NCBI GenBank assembly: GCA_040218815.1
Contig: JAVJQS010000012.1
Location: 1 to 64,000, forward strand
DNA: 64,000 bases
Origin: JAVJQS01 sp040218815
Lineage (GTDB): Bacteria > Bacteroidota > Bacteroidia > Flavobacteriales_E > Vicingaceae
Direction of reading: 5' to 3'
Of this stretch, positions 42,095-51,616 are shown in pieces. The notes under the pieces are model-generated. The model saw only the letters and a list, made by a program, of their open reading frames with translations, was not told where the DNA came from and did no database searches. The position numbers and the translations under genes are program-made. The first letter of the stretch is position 1, and each line of letters begins with the position of its first letter.

Positions 42095-44299
42095 CTACAG
42101 CTTATTTTCAATAAAGTTGGTCATCTTTTTAAATAAATGATACCTGGTGTTTCCGCCATATATCCCATGATTCTTATTGGGATATACAAATAAGTCGAAC
42201 TGTTTATCAGCATTTACCATTGCTGAAATCATTTCAGTAGTATTTTGTAAGTGCACATTGTCATCAGCCATACCATGCACCAACAAATAATTGCCCTCTA
42301 ACTTTCCTACGTGATTGATTGGTGAATTATCATCGTATCCATTTTCATTTTCTTGTGGCGTTTGCATGTAGCGCTCTGTATAAATGGAGTCATAAAATCG
42401 CCAATTGGTAACTGGAGCCACTGCAATGGCCATCTTAAATTGCTCAGCACCTTTTAAAATACACAAGGAAGACATATACCCACCATAGCTCCAACCTTGA
42501 ACTCCAATGCGCTTCGCATCAACATAAGGCAATGTAGCAAAGTACTTCGCTGCTTCAATTTGATCAATGGTTTCATATTTTCCCAATTGTTTGTAGGTGC
42601 ATTTCTTAAAATCGACACCTCTACCACCAGTGCCTCTATTATCTACTGACACTACAATGTAACCTTTTTGGGCGAGCAACTGATGCCAAAAATAATTGGA
42701 ACCACCCCAGCTGTTTGTTACTGTTTGTGAACCTGGACCTCCATATATGGTTAAAAATACGGGATAAACTTTTGATGCATCAAAATCGGCAGGTTTAATC
42801 ATCCAAGCATTTAATTTTATACCTTCAGATGTTTCAAAATCAAAGAATGTTTTTTCAGACAGTTGATATTCAGAAAGCTTTTCTTTCAATTCACTGTTGT
42901 CTTTTAATACACGAATTTCTTTACCCGTCGCGTCATTTAAGGTAATATAATTTGGTGTGTTGGCCGTAGTGTGATAATTAATAAAATAGCTAAAACTAGA
43001 GCTAAAATCTGCATCGTTTGTTCCGTCCTTTTCACTTAGTCGCTTTTTGTTTTTTCCTTTGAGGTCTACCGAGTAGATGTTTCTATCCATTGGACTAGTT
43101 TCAGCAGATTGGTAAAAAACTTTTTTGTTCTTCGAGTCTAAGCCGTAGAATTCAGTTACCGGCCAATTACCTTTAGTAAGTTGTTGTTTTAATTTGCCGC
43201 TCATGTCGTGCAGATACAAATGCCTAAACCCACTTTTTTCACTCAAAATTATAAATGACTTTTCATCATCAGTAAAGTGCACATGAAAAGGCATTTCAAT
43301 ATACGTTTCGCTTTTCTCTGTATAGATTACCTTGCTGGATCCATCTTTTGTATTAACCAAAATAATATTCAACTCATTTTGGTGACGATTACTACTCATA
43401 ACCGCCAATTGATTTGCATCCTTGGTCCACTGTATAGAAGTTAGATACTCATATGCAACGTTAAGTTTTACTGGTATAGTGATGTTTGTAGAGATATCAA
43501 AAAGCTTAATTTCTACTTTTGCATTTTCTTCACCAGCCTTTGGGTATTTGAATTGCTCATTGGTTGGATAAAGGCCATCATAAATTTTCATGTTCCACTG
43601 CTTCACAGCTTCTTCATTGAATTTATAAAATGCTATCTTTTTCCCATCAGCAGACCATTCGAATGCTTGAGATAGTTCTAACTCTTCCTCATACACCCAG
43701 TCAGATGCACCATTTATGATTTTATTTTTTTCACTATCAGTGGTTATTTGAACTTCATTTCCACTTTCAAAATCTTTGTAAAATAAGTTGTTGTCTTGAA
43801 CATAAGCTACTTTCTCACCTGAAGGAGAAAAGTCAGCATATAGCTGCTTTCCTTTATTTGAAAGTTGCTTTACTTCTTTTGTTTCTAAATCAACAACATA
43901 GAAGTAAGCCTTGCTAGAACGACGATAAATGGCTTCCACCTCTGTAGCAATCAATACTTTTTTCTCATCTGCAGAAAACTCATAGTCGTCGATCTGTAGG
44001 TTTTTACCTTCAAATTTTAACTCATCTGAAGAGAGCAATGATTCTACTCTTTTACCAGCCTTATAATTGTACTTTGAAAGGCTGATTCCATTTTCGCTAC
44101 TCTCTAATACGGTATAGTGTACTCCGTCATTCATAGAACGAAGGCCGCGTACCGTTTCAGCCCGAAATGTGCCATCTGACCATATATCTGCTAGGCTTAC
44201 TTGCTTTAATTCAGTGTTGTTTTGAGCGCTTAAGTTGCTTGAGAAAGAAAGGGCTCCTGCCAATAATAAAAGTTGAAGTGTTTTGATTTTATTTTGCAT
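42095..44299 (-). CDS. Dipeptidyl-peptidase IV (S9 family)
   Basis: Protein of 734 residues with a signal peptide (LLLLAGALSFSSNLSAQ). A beta-propeller covers about 50-480 and an alpha/beta hydrolase domain the rest. The nucleophile is in GWSYGGYMS (about residue 603), the acid in VHGMADDNVH (about 677) and the histidine in NKNHGIYGG (about 711). The double-glutamate loop typical of DPP4 is in WVYEEELEL. It removes X-Pro or X-Ala dipeptides from peptides in the periplasm, supplying the two POT transporters encoded next to it. Confidence 0.92.
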   Translation of the reverse strand: MQNKIKTLQLLLLAGALSFSSNLSAQNNTELKQVSLADIWSDGTFRAETVRGLRSMNDGVHYTVLESSENGISLSKYNYKAGKRVESLLSSDELKFEGKNLQIDDYEFSADEKKVLIATEVEAIYRRSSKAYFYVVDLETKEVKQLSNKGKQLYADFSPSGEKVAYVQDNNLFYKDFESGNEVQITTDSEKNKIINGASDWVYEEELELSQAFEWSADGKKIAFYKFNEEAVKQWNMKIYDGLYPTNEQFKYPKAGEENAKVEIKLFDISTNITIPVKLNVAYEYLTSIQWTKDANQLAVMSSNRHQNELNIILVNTKDGSSKVIYTEKSETYIEMPFHVHFTDDEKSFIILSEKSGFRHLYLHDMSGKLKQQLTKGNWPVTEFYGLDSKNKKVFYQSAETSPMDRNIYSVDLKGKNKKRLSEKDGTNDADFSSSFSYFINYHTTANTPNYITLNDATGKEIRVLKDNSELKEKLSEYQLSEKTFFDFETSEGIKLNAWMIKPADFDASKVYPVFLTIYGGPGSQTVTNSWGGSNYFWHQLLAQKGYIVVSVDNRGTGGRGVDFKKCTYKQLGKYETIDQIEAAKYFATLPYVDAKRIGVQGWSYGGYMSSLCILKGAEQFKMAIAVAPVTNWRFYDSIYTERYMQTPQENENGYDDNSPINHVGKLEGNYLLVHGMADDNVHLQNTTEMISAMVNADKQFDLFVYPNKNHGIYGGNTRYHLFKKMTNFIENKL

Positions 44300-44362
44300 G
44301 TCTTGGTTTACTAAATTTGGAAGGTCGAATTTACAGAAATAGATACAGAAGCAAAATATTGC

Positions 44363-45784
44363 ATGATGGAAGGAATATTTAAGTGGGGAAAAGTGAGTAA
44401 AAATGTGCTGGACAGTTTTCGAGCTATAGTTGGTGAGGAAGCAGTAATAACAGAATTAGCTGCAAAACAAGCATATGATCACGACCATACAGAGGATTTT
44501 CATTTTACTCCAGATGTTGTCTTAATCCCTTCTGAAGCAAAACAAGTGGCTCAATTGTTAGCTATTTGCAATGATCATGAAATTCCTGTTACCGTTAGAG
44601 GTGCAGGAACAGGACTTAGTGGAGGTGCTCTGGCAGTAGAAGGAGGTGTGATCATGAGCATGGAAAAAATGAACAGAGTCTTGGAAATTGATGAAGCTAA
44701 TTTTCAAGCTACTGTTGAACCTGGTGTTATTACACAAGTATTTCAGGAATTAGTTGCAGAAAAAGGATTGTTTTATCCGCCTGATCCAGCAAGTAAAGGA
44801 AGTTGTTTTATTGGAGGGAATTTAGCTGAAAATAGTGGTGGGCCCAAAGCTGTGAAGTATGGAGTAACTAAAGATTACGTGCTCAATATACAGGTAGCTT
44901 TAGCAAACGGAAGTTTAATGTGGACTGGAGCGAATGTCCTTAAAAATTCAACTGGATTAAACTTAACACAGCTAATGATAGGAAGTGAGGGAACATTAGG
45001 AGTAATTACCAAAGCAGTATTTCGTTTAATTCCGTTGCCAAAAAAAGATCTCCTTATGCTGGTACCCTTTCGAAAAGCAGCTGAAGCATGCGAGGCTGTT
45101 GCTTCTATTTTCCGACTTGGAATTACACCAAGTGGTCTTGAATTTATGGAAAGGGATGCCTTAGATTTTGCGAAAAAGTATGTGGATGGAATTGAGCTAG
45201 AAATTGAGAACGATATAGCTGCTCACTTATTGATTGAATTGGATGGCAATGACATGAACATATTAATGGAAGAGGCGGAGCAAATATATACTCTCTTAGA
45301 AAAATATGATTGTGGTGATATTCTATTGGCTGATTCACATGCACAAAAAGATAAGCTATGGAAGTTAAGGCGCAGCCTGGGAGAAGCAGTAAAGGCCAAC
45401 TCTATTTATAAGGAAGAAGATACGGTCGTAAAACGTGCTGAATTACCTCAATTACTGTTGGGTGTGAAAGAAATTGGGGAAAAGTATGGGTTTCAGTCGG
45501 TTTGTTATGGCCATGCAGGCGATGGAAATTTACACGTAAATATTTTGAAAGGTGAAATGAGCGATGACGCTTGGACAGGAAGTCTTTTAAAAAATGGGAT
45601 TCGTGAAATATTTAAATTGTGTAAAAAGTTAGGAGGAACAATATCAGGGGAGCATGGCATAGGCTTAGTTCAAAAGGAATATATGGACGTGATGTTTAGT
45701 CAGCAAGAAATGGATTTACAACGAAACATAAAAAAGGTTTTCGACCCAAAAGGCATATTGAACCCTGGAAAAGTTTGGTTGTAG
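44363..45784 (+). CDS. FAD-linked oxidase, GlcD / D-lactate dehydrogenase type
   Basis: Protein of 473 residues. The FAD_binding_4 domain spans about 45-225, with VTVRGAGTGLSGGAL and FYPPDPASKGSCFIGGNLAENSGG. The FAD-oxidase C-terminal domain follows, with CYGHAGDGNLHVNI (metal-binding histidines) and GGTISGEHGIGLVQKEYM. It oxidises a 2-hydroxyacid, glycolate or D-lactate, passing electrons to the respiratory chain. No GlcE/GlcF genes are adjacent, which favours a stand-alone D-lactate-dehydrogenase-like role. Confidence 0.88.
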   Translation: MMEGIFKWGKVSKNVLDSFRAIVGEEAVITELAAKQAYDHDHTEDFHFTPDVVLIPSEAKQVAQLLAICNDHEIPVTVRGAGTGLSGGALAVEGGVIMSMEKMNRVLEIDEANFQATVEPGVITQVFQELVAEKGLFYPPDPASKGSCFIGGNLAENSGGPKAVKYGVTKDYVLNIQVALANGSLMWTGANVLKNSTGLNLTQLMIGSEGTLGVITKAVFRLIPLPKKDLLMLVPFRKAAEACEAVASIFRLGITPSGLEFMERDALDFAKKYVDGIELEIENDIAAHLLIELDGNDMNILMEEAEQIYTLLEKYDCGDILLADSHAQKDKLWKLRRSLGEAVKANSIYKEEDTVVKRAELPQLLLGVKEIGEKYGFQSVCYGHAGDGNLHVNILKGEMSDDAWTGSLLKNGIREIFKLCKKLGGTISGEHGIGLVQKEYMDVMFSQQEMDLQRNIKKVFDPKGILNPGKVWL

Positions 45785-45903
45785 AAAGTCGAATATTGAA
45801 ATTAGTAGTTACCCGTCCATCATAAAATATTTCCTTTTAAACGCGATGCTTTTAATACACAGTATTAAGTTTTACTTTTGAAATTCTAATAGAAAAATAT
45901 ATT

Positions 45904-48051
45904 ATGAAGAAGATTTCAATTTTGATTGCAGGATTCATTCTTGCATTTAGTCCAGCAAAAGCTGATGAAGGCATGTGGTTGCCTATGTTAATTAAGCGAT
46001 TAAACTATGTAGACATGCAAAAGCATGGCTTACAATTAACGGCAGAAGAAATATATAGTGTAAATAATTCTAGTGTAAAAGATGCTATTGTTAGATTGGG
46101 CCGCGGGTTTTGTACTGGGGAGATTATATCTGATCAAGGTTTAATGTTGACGAATCATCATTGTGGTTTTGGAGTTATACAAGAGCAAAGTTCTGAAGAA
46201 AATAACTACGTAGACAATGGATTTTGGGCCATGAGCAAGTCTGAGGAATTACCAGCAGGCTTTTCAGTTTCATTTTTGGTGAGAATGGAAGATGTTTCTG
46301 AGCAAATTAATGGGTTGTTGAATGAGGAAATGACTTTAGAGGAAAGAAACAAAGCGATTCAAATGATGTCAGATTCCTTAGAAAAAATAGCTGTTGGTGA
46401 AACGAATTATGATGCCAATGTGAAAAGCTTTTACAATGGTAATGAGTTCTACCTTTTTGTTTATGAAACTTTCCCTGATGTTCGCTTAGTAGGAGCACCT
46501 CCTTCTTCTATTGGCAAGTTTGGTGGAGATACAGACAATTGGATGTGGCCCCGTCAAACAGGAGACTTTACCTTGTTTAGAGTTTATGCTGACAAAGACA
46601 ATAAGCCTGCTGAGTACAGTGAAGAAAATGTGCCTTACACACCAAAACACTCTTTACCTATTTCATTAAAAGGAGTTGAAGAAGGAGATTTCTCTATGAT
46701 ATTTGGTTACCCTGGAAGCACTGACAGGTATTTAACTTCTGCTGGAATTAAATATGAGTTAGAAGTTAGACAACCATCTTCTGTGAAATTAAGAAGAAAA
46801 GTACTTGACATTTATGAAGAAGGCATGGCAGAAAGCGAAAAGATTCGTTTACAATACGTTTCTAAATATGCAGGAATTAGCAATTATTGGAAATATTTCA
46901 TTGGACAACAAGCTGGTTTAAAGCGCTTAAAAGTGTACGATAAAAAGAAGGCTCAAGAAGATGCTTTAGCAGAGTGGATTGCAAAAGATGAAGATAGAAA
47001 AGAGCTATATAACGGGGTTATTGAGGGATTTGCTACTGGTTATTCAAATATGCGAGAAATGAATCGTGTTCGAGTTTATTTAAATGAAGCCATTTTTAGA
47101 ATTGAAGCAGTTGCCTATTCTTATCAATTTTCAGGTCTTTTAAATGCGTTGGAAAATGATAATGAAGAAAAAATTAATCAAAGTGTGGAAGGTTTAAAAG
47201 CCGGTTTAGATAACCATTACAAGGATTACAACAAGAATATTGACCAAAAGGTGTTTGCAGCCATGATTAAAGCTTATAGTGAAGATATTCCAGATGAAAA
47301 TCAAGCTGAAGGGTTTAAGTCAATGGTAAAAAAATACAAAGGAGACTTTAATAAAATGGCTGAAAAGTTTTATGACAAAACAATTTTTGCAGACAAAGAA
47401 GCAACAGCTGACTTTTTAGAAAAGCCTTCAGCTAAATCAATTGAAAAAGATCCTATTTATAGTTTGATGAACACAGTTTTAATGCATTACAGACAAGAAG
47501 TAAGCCCAGTGATTGCTAAAGAAAATGAAGGATTAAAGCGATCTGAGCGTCTTTTTGTAAAAGGATTACGTGAGATGAATAGTGACAAAATATATGCAGC
47601 AGATGCTAACTCAACAATGCGTGTTTCTTATGGAAATGTAAAAAGTTACAGACCTAGAGATGCTGTAAAGTACAATTATTACACTACGGCTGAAGGAATA
47701 CTTGAAAAAGAGGATCCATCAAATCCTGAATTCGTAGTTCCTGAAAAACTAAAAACCTTGATATTGAAGAAAGACTTTGGTCAATATGCGAATGATGAAG
47801 GTGAATTAGTAGTCAACTTTATAACAAATAATGATATTACAGGAGGTAACTCTGGAAGTCCGATGATAAATGGAAAAGGTGAACTTATTGGAACAGCATT
47901 TGACGGCAATTGGGAGGCCATGAGCGGTGACATTGCTTTTGAGCCAGACTTGCAAAGAACCATAGGTGCAGATATTAGATATACCTTATTTATTATTGAC
48001 AAATATGCTGGTGCTAAGCATTTAATTGAAGAAATGAACTTAGTGAAGTAA
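45904..48051 (+). CDS. S46 family dipeptidyl-peptidase (DPP7-type)
   Basis: Protein of 715 residues with a signal peptide ending PAKADEG. The trypsin-like catalytic parts are GEIISDQGLMLTNHHCGFG (histidine near residue 86), the aspartate in WMWPRQTGDF region, and TGGNSGSPMINGKG with Ser near 650. The position 18 residues after that serine, which sets specificity in S46 enzymes, is glycine, as in DPP7 (hydrophobic preference) rather than arginine as in DPP11; this reading is inference. It acts in the periplasm on short peptides. A strong terminator follows. Confidence 0.88.
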   Translation: MKKISILIAGFILAFSPAKADEGMWLPMLIKRLNYVDMQKHGLQLTAEEIYSVNNSSVKDAIVRLGRGFCTGEIISDQGLMLTNHHCGFGVIQEQSSEENNYVDNGFWAMSKSEELPAGFSVSFLVRMEDVSEQINGLLNEEMTLEERNKAIQMMSDSLEKIAVGETNYDANVKSFYNGNEFYLFVYETFPDVRLVGAPPSSIGKFGGDTDNWMWPRQTGDFTLFRVYADKDNKPAEYSEENVPYTPKHSLPISLKGVEEGDFSMIFGYPGSTDRYLTSAGIKYELEVRQPSSVKLRRKVLDIYEEGMAESEKIRLQYVSKYAGISNYWKYFIGQQAGLKRLKVYDKKKAQEDALAEWIAKDEDRKELYNGVIEGFATGYSNMREMNRVRVYLNEAIFRIEAVAYSYQFSGLLNALENDNEEKINQSVEGLKAGLDNHYKDYNKNIDQKVFAAMIKAYSEDIPDENQAEGFKSMVKKYKGDFNKMAEKFYDKTIFADKEATADFLEKPSAKSIEKDPIYSLMNTVLMHYRQEVSPVIAKENEGLKRSERLFVKGLREMNSDKIYAADANSTMRVSYGNVKSYRPRDAVKYNYYTTAEGILEKEDPSNPEFVVPEKLKTLILKKDFGQYANDEGELVVNFITNNDITGGNSGSPMINGKGELIGTAFDGNWEAMSGDIAFEPDLQRTIGADIRYTLFIIDKYAGAKHLIEEMNLVK

Positions 48052-48076
48052 AGTAGAATTAGCAGGTAAATAAAAA

Positions 48077-48107
48077 GCCCGATTGAACTTTCAATCGGGC
48101 TTTTTTT
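48077..48107 (+). terminator. Strong, probably bidirectional, rho-independent terminator
   Basis: GCCCGATTGA (48077-48086) pairs perfectly with TCAATCGGGC (48091-48100), followed by seven T and preceded by AAAAA. It separates the convergent peptidase and aminotransferase genes. Confidence 0.9.
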
Positions 48108-48127
48108 AGTTTAATATTTACTGATTC

Positions 48128-49231
48128 TTAAGCTACCTGATTAAATACTTCCCAAAATCGTTTATTGGCTTCAGGTGTTCCAATTGTCACACGAATACAA
48201 CCAGGAGCTCCAAAATTATCACCAGGGCGAACCATAACTCCTTCATCTAACATCTTAGCAGTTAATTCTAAGGAGTCAACTGGCGATTTAAACAGTATAA
48301 AGTTTCCTTGGCTAGGCCAATATTGCACTCCATTCTCTTCAAACTTTTGGTAAAGCCACTTTTTGCCCTCCCAAACCATTTCCTGAGACTCCTTAACATG
48401 TTTCGTATCTTTTAATGCTTCATAAGCAGCTATAGTTGAAAGTGTACCAATTCTGAAAGGACGAAATATTTTATTCAAATAATCTCCTATTTCTGGAGTT
48501 GTAAATCCATAACCCACTCTTAAGCCAGCTAAACCATAAATTTTGGAAAAGGTATGTAAGCCAATTAGATTCTTTCCAGCCTTTACATAGTCTTTTGCAT
48601 AGGGGAAATCTGGAGCATCTACAAAGTGTAGGTATACTTCGTCATACACAACAATCACGTGATCGGGTAATGCATTTAATAACTGATCAAAATCAGTTTT
48701 GTTGATATATGTTCCAGTTGGATTGTTTGGATTAGTAATAAACAAGAGCGCTGTATTTTCATTTACAGCATCTAGTATTGCTTTAATATCAACTTGATAA
48801 TTTGGTAGACTTAAAGGCACATCTATTACTACACCACCTTCCAACTCAATAATGTTAGAGTAAGGCGAAAAAGTAGGGCTACTGATAATGCATTCTGAGC
48901 CAACAGAAACTAAACCCCTACATATAATTTCAAGCACTTCCACTCCACTATTTGCAGTTATAAACTGTCCTGATTGAATCTCTTGATTATAAAATTCTGC
49001 CAAAACATCTTGAAACTGGAAATCATCATAAAAATCATATTCATAAATGCCATCAATGGCTTTGCGAATAGCTTCTGTTGCCAAGGGAGAGGCTCCAAGA
49101 AGATTCTCATTCGATGACAATTTATAAAACTTGTCCCAATTGGATTTACTCGGGGTTGGTTTTCTAAGCTGAAAACGCGTAGCCTTTTTTATATGGTCTT
49201 TAAATAATGGGTGCGAATCGTTTTTACTCAT
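48128..49231 (-). CDS. hisC: Histidinol-phosphate aminotransferase-like PLP enzyme
   Basis: Protein of 367 residues from ATG 49231; an upstream TTG at 49258 lies in the promoter. It is a class I/II aminotransferase with TNPNNPTGTYI, YDEVYLHF and the PLP lysine K230 in HTFSKIYGLAGLRVGYG. HisC-like enzymes transfer an amino group from glutamate to imidazole-acetol phosphate. No other his genes are near, so a related aromatic-amino-acid or cobalamin (CobD-like) role is possible. Confidence 0.78.
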   Translation of the reverse strand: MSKNDSHPLFKDHIKKATRFQLRKPTPSKSNWDKFYKLSSNENLLGASPLATEAIRKAIDGIYEYDFYDDFQFQDVLAEFYNQEIQSGQFITANSGVEVLEIICRGLVSVGSECIISSPTFSPYSNIIELEGGVVIDVPLSLPNYQVDIKAILDAVNENTALLFITNPNNPTGTYINKTDFDQLLNALPDHVIVVYDEVYLHFVDAPDFPYAKDYVKAGKNLIGLHTFSKIYGLAGLRVGYGFTTPEIGDYLNKIFRPFRIGTLSTIAAYEALKDTKHVKESQEMVWEGKKWLYQKFEENGVQYWPSQGNFILFKSPVDSLELTAKMLDEGVMVRPGDNFGAPGCIRVTIGTPEANKRFWEVFNQVA

Positions 49232-49255
49232 TAAGTGGAATTTGTATTCGGAATT

Positions 49256-49263
49256 CAAAGTTA
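49256..49263 (-). promoter_or_regulatory. Promoter -7 element of the aminotransferase gene
   Basis: On the minus strand TAACTTTG matches TAnnTTTG exactly and lies 24 bases before the ATG at 49231, ruling against the upstream TTG start. Confidence 0.55.
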
Positions 49264-49289
49264 GCTAAAAAGTACTCCTGGTTTTAATC

Positions 49290-50003
49290 TTATTGCTTCT
49301 GAAAAGCATCTATCTGCTCTTGCATTTTAATTAATTTCTGTTCCATTTCTTCTAACTTTTGTTCACTGGTGGGGGAACTACTCTGCATCATTTGAGTCAA
49401 TTTTGCTTGAATGGCCCATACTTCTTTTACTTCATTTTTAGAAATTTGAATAGACTTGTAGTTGTGGTTATCGCTCTCAAGCGTCAATTTAGAACTCCCA
49501 TTTTTATAGATTCGCTTAATTAAGATAGCATCCTTTAAAACAATTACACACAACGCACCATCCTCAACTTTATTCAAGTCTTCAATTTTAAGTGAAACAA
49601 TAAAATCATGCGGTAAGAGAGTTGGAAGCATACTTTCTCCTTCTATTTCAAAAATTCTATAATTCCCATCATTAAATCCAGGTATGCGGTAAATTGAAAG
49701 CCCATCAATAAAATCTTTATTATTATGTCTTTGTGGATATTCAACCGTTGAGGCCTTACTTATTAGAGGTATTAGGTCCTCGCCACCATGAAGCTCATTT
49801 TTGCCTTCTATTATCCATGAATATGAAAAACCATAAAGACTTTTCATTTTTTGCAAGGTTGCTAGGTTCAGAATAGTTTTACCCCTTTCAATTAAGGAGA
49901 GATTTCCCTGGGTAATACCCAAGTCTTTTGCATAACTCGCTTGAGTTTTTCGTAATCCCTTTCTAATTTCTTTAACCCTTCCACTCAGCCCTTCCACAAT
50001 CAT
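49290..50003 (-). CDS. XRE-type repressor with S24 (LexA-like) domain
   Basis: Protein of 237 residues. An N-terminal HTH (KTQASYAKDLGITQGNLSLIERGKTILN) is followed by a LexA/CI-type S24 peptidase domain with S124 (EGESMLPTLLPHD) and K163 (ILIKRIY). A coiled-coil tail follows (SEQKLEEMEQKLIKMQEQ). Such proteins repress SOS-like or prophage genes and cleave themselves upon RecA activation. No phage genes are near, so it is more likely a stress regulator. The neighbouring genes are unrelated housekeeping genes. Confidence 0.85.
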   Translation of the reverse strand: MIVEGLSGRVKEIRKGLRKTQASYAKDLGITQGNLSLIERGKTILNLATLQKMKSLYGFSYSWIIEGKNELHGGEDLIPLISKASTVEYPQRHNNKDFIDGLSIYRIPGFNDGNYRIFEIEGESMLPTLLPHDFIVSLKIEDLNKVEDGALCVIVLKDAILIKRIYKNGSSKLTLESDNHNYKSIQISKNEVKEVWAIQAKLTQMMQSSSPTSEQKLEEMEQKLIKMQEQIDAFQKQ

Positions 50004-50200
50004 ACTGTCTGTTTTTTTTTACAAAATAATGACTAATTAAGCTTCATTTTTAGTTACAAGTTAATTAAAAAAACGCTTTTATCAATTACCTTACCATCTG
50101 TTGAAAGTTTAAACTATAAAAATTTCTTTTTCAATTGACAGTCCATGCTAAACATGAAAGTAAAATCAATTTTTGAATAAAATCATTTAATTTCGGCGAA

Positions 50201-50656
50201 ATGAAGAGCTTAGATAGACAAGTTGAATTACTAGCTTCCTACTTCTCACAGTCCAATGCTAAAAACCTGGAAGTTTCATCAGTTCCTATAATTTGGCACT
50301 TAGACCATAGTTTAAGGGTTATAAATTCAATTACTAGAGCATTAGAACAATCTGATCCATTAAAATTTAAAAGAAATTTCAATTTTTGGAGAATAGTATT
50401 TTTTACGACTAAGTACATTCCAAGAGGGAAAGCTAAAGCACCTCAACAAGTTAAACCCGAACAACAAATTAATTTTTCAGAATTAAAGAAACGTCTCAAT
50501 TATGCTTTAGAAAATATCGAAAAATTAACCCAGTTGCCTAATAATGCCCATTTTCCCCACCCCTACTTTGGTCAATTAAATCTAAAACAAAGTAAAAAGT
50601 TTATTCGAATTCATACCAAGCACCATTTAAAAATAATTGAAGATATTCTCAAATAA
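50201..50656 (+). CDS. DinB-like / DUF1569 family protein
   Basis: Protein of 151 residues, a four-helix bundle of the DinB-like superfamily. Probable metal ligands are the histidines in PIIWHLDHSL and in RIHTKHHLKIIEDIL, with HFPHPYFGQLNLKQSKKF as the DUF1569 signature. Members often bind a metal and act in thiol-dependent chemistry, but function is not established. It lies between a repressor and rlmH. Confidence 0.8.
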   Translation: MKSLDRQVELLASYFSQSNAKNLEVSSVPIIWHLDHSLRVINSITRALEQSDPLKFKRNFNFWRIVFFTTKYIPRGKAKAPQQVKPEQQINFSELKKRLNYALENIEKLTQLPNNAHFPHPYFGQLNLKQSKKFIRIHTKHHLKIIEDILK

Positions 50657-50693
50657 GATTAAAGTAAAGAATGAATCAGCTAAAGATATTTTT

Positions 50694-51158
50694 CTAATGA
50701 TGGTATTTCTCACCCCTCAAAATGGTAAAAGCACGGTAGAGTTGTTCAATAAAAAGTATACGTACCATTTGATGAGTAAAAGTCATGCTTGAAAGCGCTA
50801 CCTTAGCGTTAGCCCGATCATAAACTGCTGAGCTAAAGCCATGAGCACCACCAATTAGAAATACAAGCTCCTTAATGCCAGAGTTCATTCGCTTTTGTAA
50901 AAAACCTGAGAATTTAATAGAATCAAAACTCTTACCCTGTTCATCAAGTAGCACGAGAAAAGAGCTATTGTCTATCTTCTGCAGGATCAGCTCCCCCTCC
51001 TCTATTTTTGTTTGATTTAGAACTTTTGATTTCTTTTTTAAAACCAAAAACTCACTTTTAAAATTGATGTAATGCTTTAACCGCTTTTCATATTCAATAA
51101 ATAAGCTTTCAATCCTACTATCGTCTGTTTTACCAATACAAATTAATCGAATATTCAC
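50694..51158 (-). CDS. rlmH: 23S rRNA (pseudouridine-1915-N3)-methyltransferase RlmH
   Basis: SPOUT methyltransferase of 154 residues, the usual length. Signatures are IRLICIGKTDD at the start, ELVFLIGGAHGFSSAVYDRA (the SAM-binding knot) and the conserved end MTFTHQMVRILFIEQLYRAFTILRGEKYHH. It methylates pseudouridine 1915 in helix 69 of 23S rRNA. A core gene, here divergent from the DUF4783 gene. Confidence 0.96.
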   Translation of the reverse strand: MNIRLICIGKTDDSRIESLFIEYEKRLKHYINFKSEFLVLKKKSKVLNQTKIEEGELILQKIDNSSFLVLLDEQGKSFDSIKFSGFLQKRMNSGIKELVFLIGGAHGFSSAVYDRANAKVALSSMTFTHQMVRILFIEQLYRAFTILRGEKYHH

Positions 51159-51230
51159 TGCCTCTCCTTTTTCTGAATCACAATTTTAGCACTAATTTAT
51201 TAGAATAAATTTTTTGAGTACTTTTAAAAA

Positions 51231-51611
51231 ATGCGACTATTTTTAGTTTTATTAAGCTTCAGTTTTACTTTAAGCACTTTTGCTCAAAAGCAATCTGAAA
51301 TAGGAAAGCAACTCGAAACAGGGAATGCTGAAAAATTGACTAGCTTTTTTAAAGAAAATGTTGAGTTAGAGATTCCTGGAAGCAAAGGCTTATTTAATAA
51401 AAAGCAAGCCTCTATTGTATTGGACGACTTTTTTTCTAAAAACCCTCCGAACAAATATTTTCAAAAGCATAATGGCGGGGGGAATAACAAGGCATTGTTT
51501 GAAATTGGATCTTTATTATCTAAAGATAAAAAATATCGAACATATTTACTCTACAATCTTGTAGACAATACCCCTCAAATTATCGAACTTCGCATCGAAT
51601 TGGAAGAATAG
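51231..51611 (+). CDS. DUF4783 exported protein
   Basis: Protein of 126 residues with a signal peptide (LVLLSFSFTLSTFAQ). The DUF4783 domain is an NTF2-like fold: QLETGNAEKLTSFFKENVELEIPGSKGLFNKKQASIVLDDFF, then YRTYLLYNLVDNTPQIIELRIE. It occurs widely in Bacteroidota just before nadC, as here (five bases), which supports an operon. Function unknown. Confidence 0.88.
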   Translation: MRLFLVLLSFSFTLSTFAQKQSEIGKQLETGNAEKLTSFFKENVELEIPGSKGLFNKKQASIVLDDFFSKNPPNKYFQKHNGGGNNKALFEIGSLLSKDKKYRTYLLYNLVDNTPQIIELRIELEE

Positions 51612-51616
51612 AAAAT

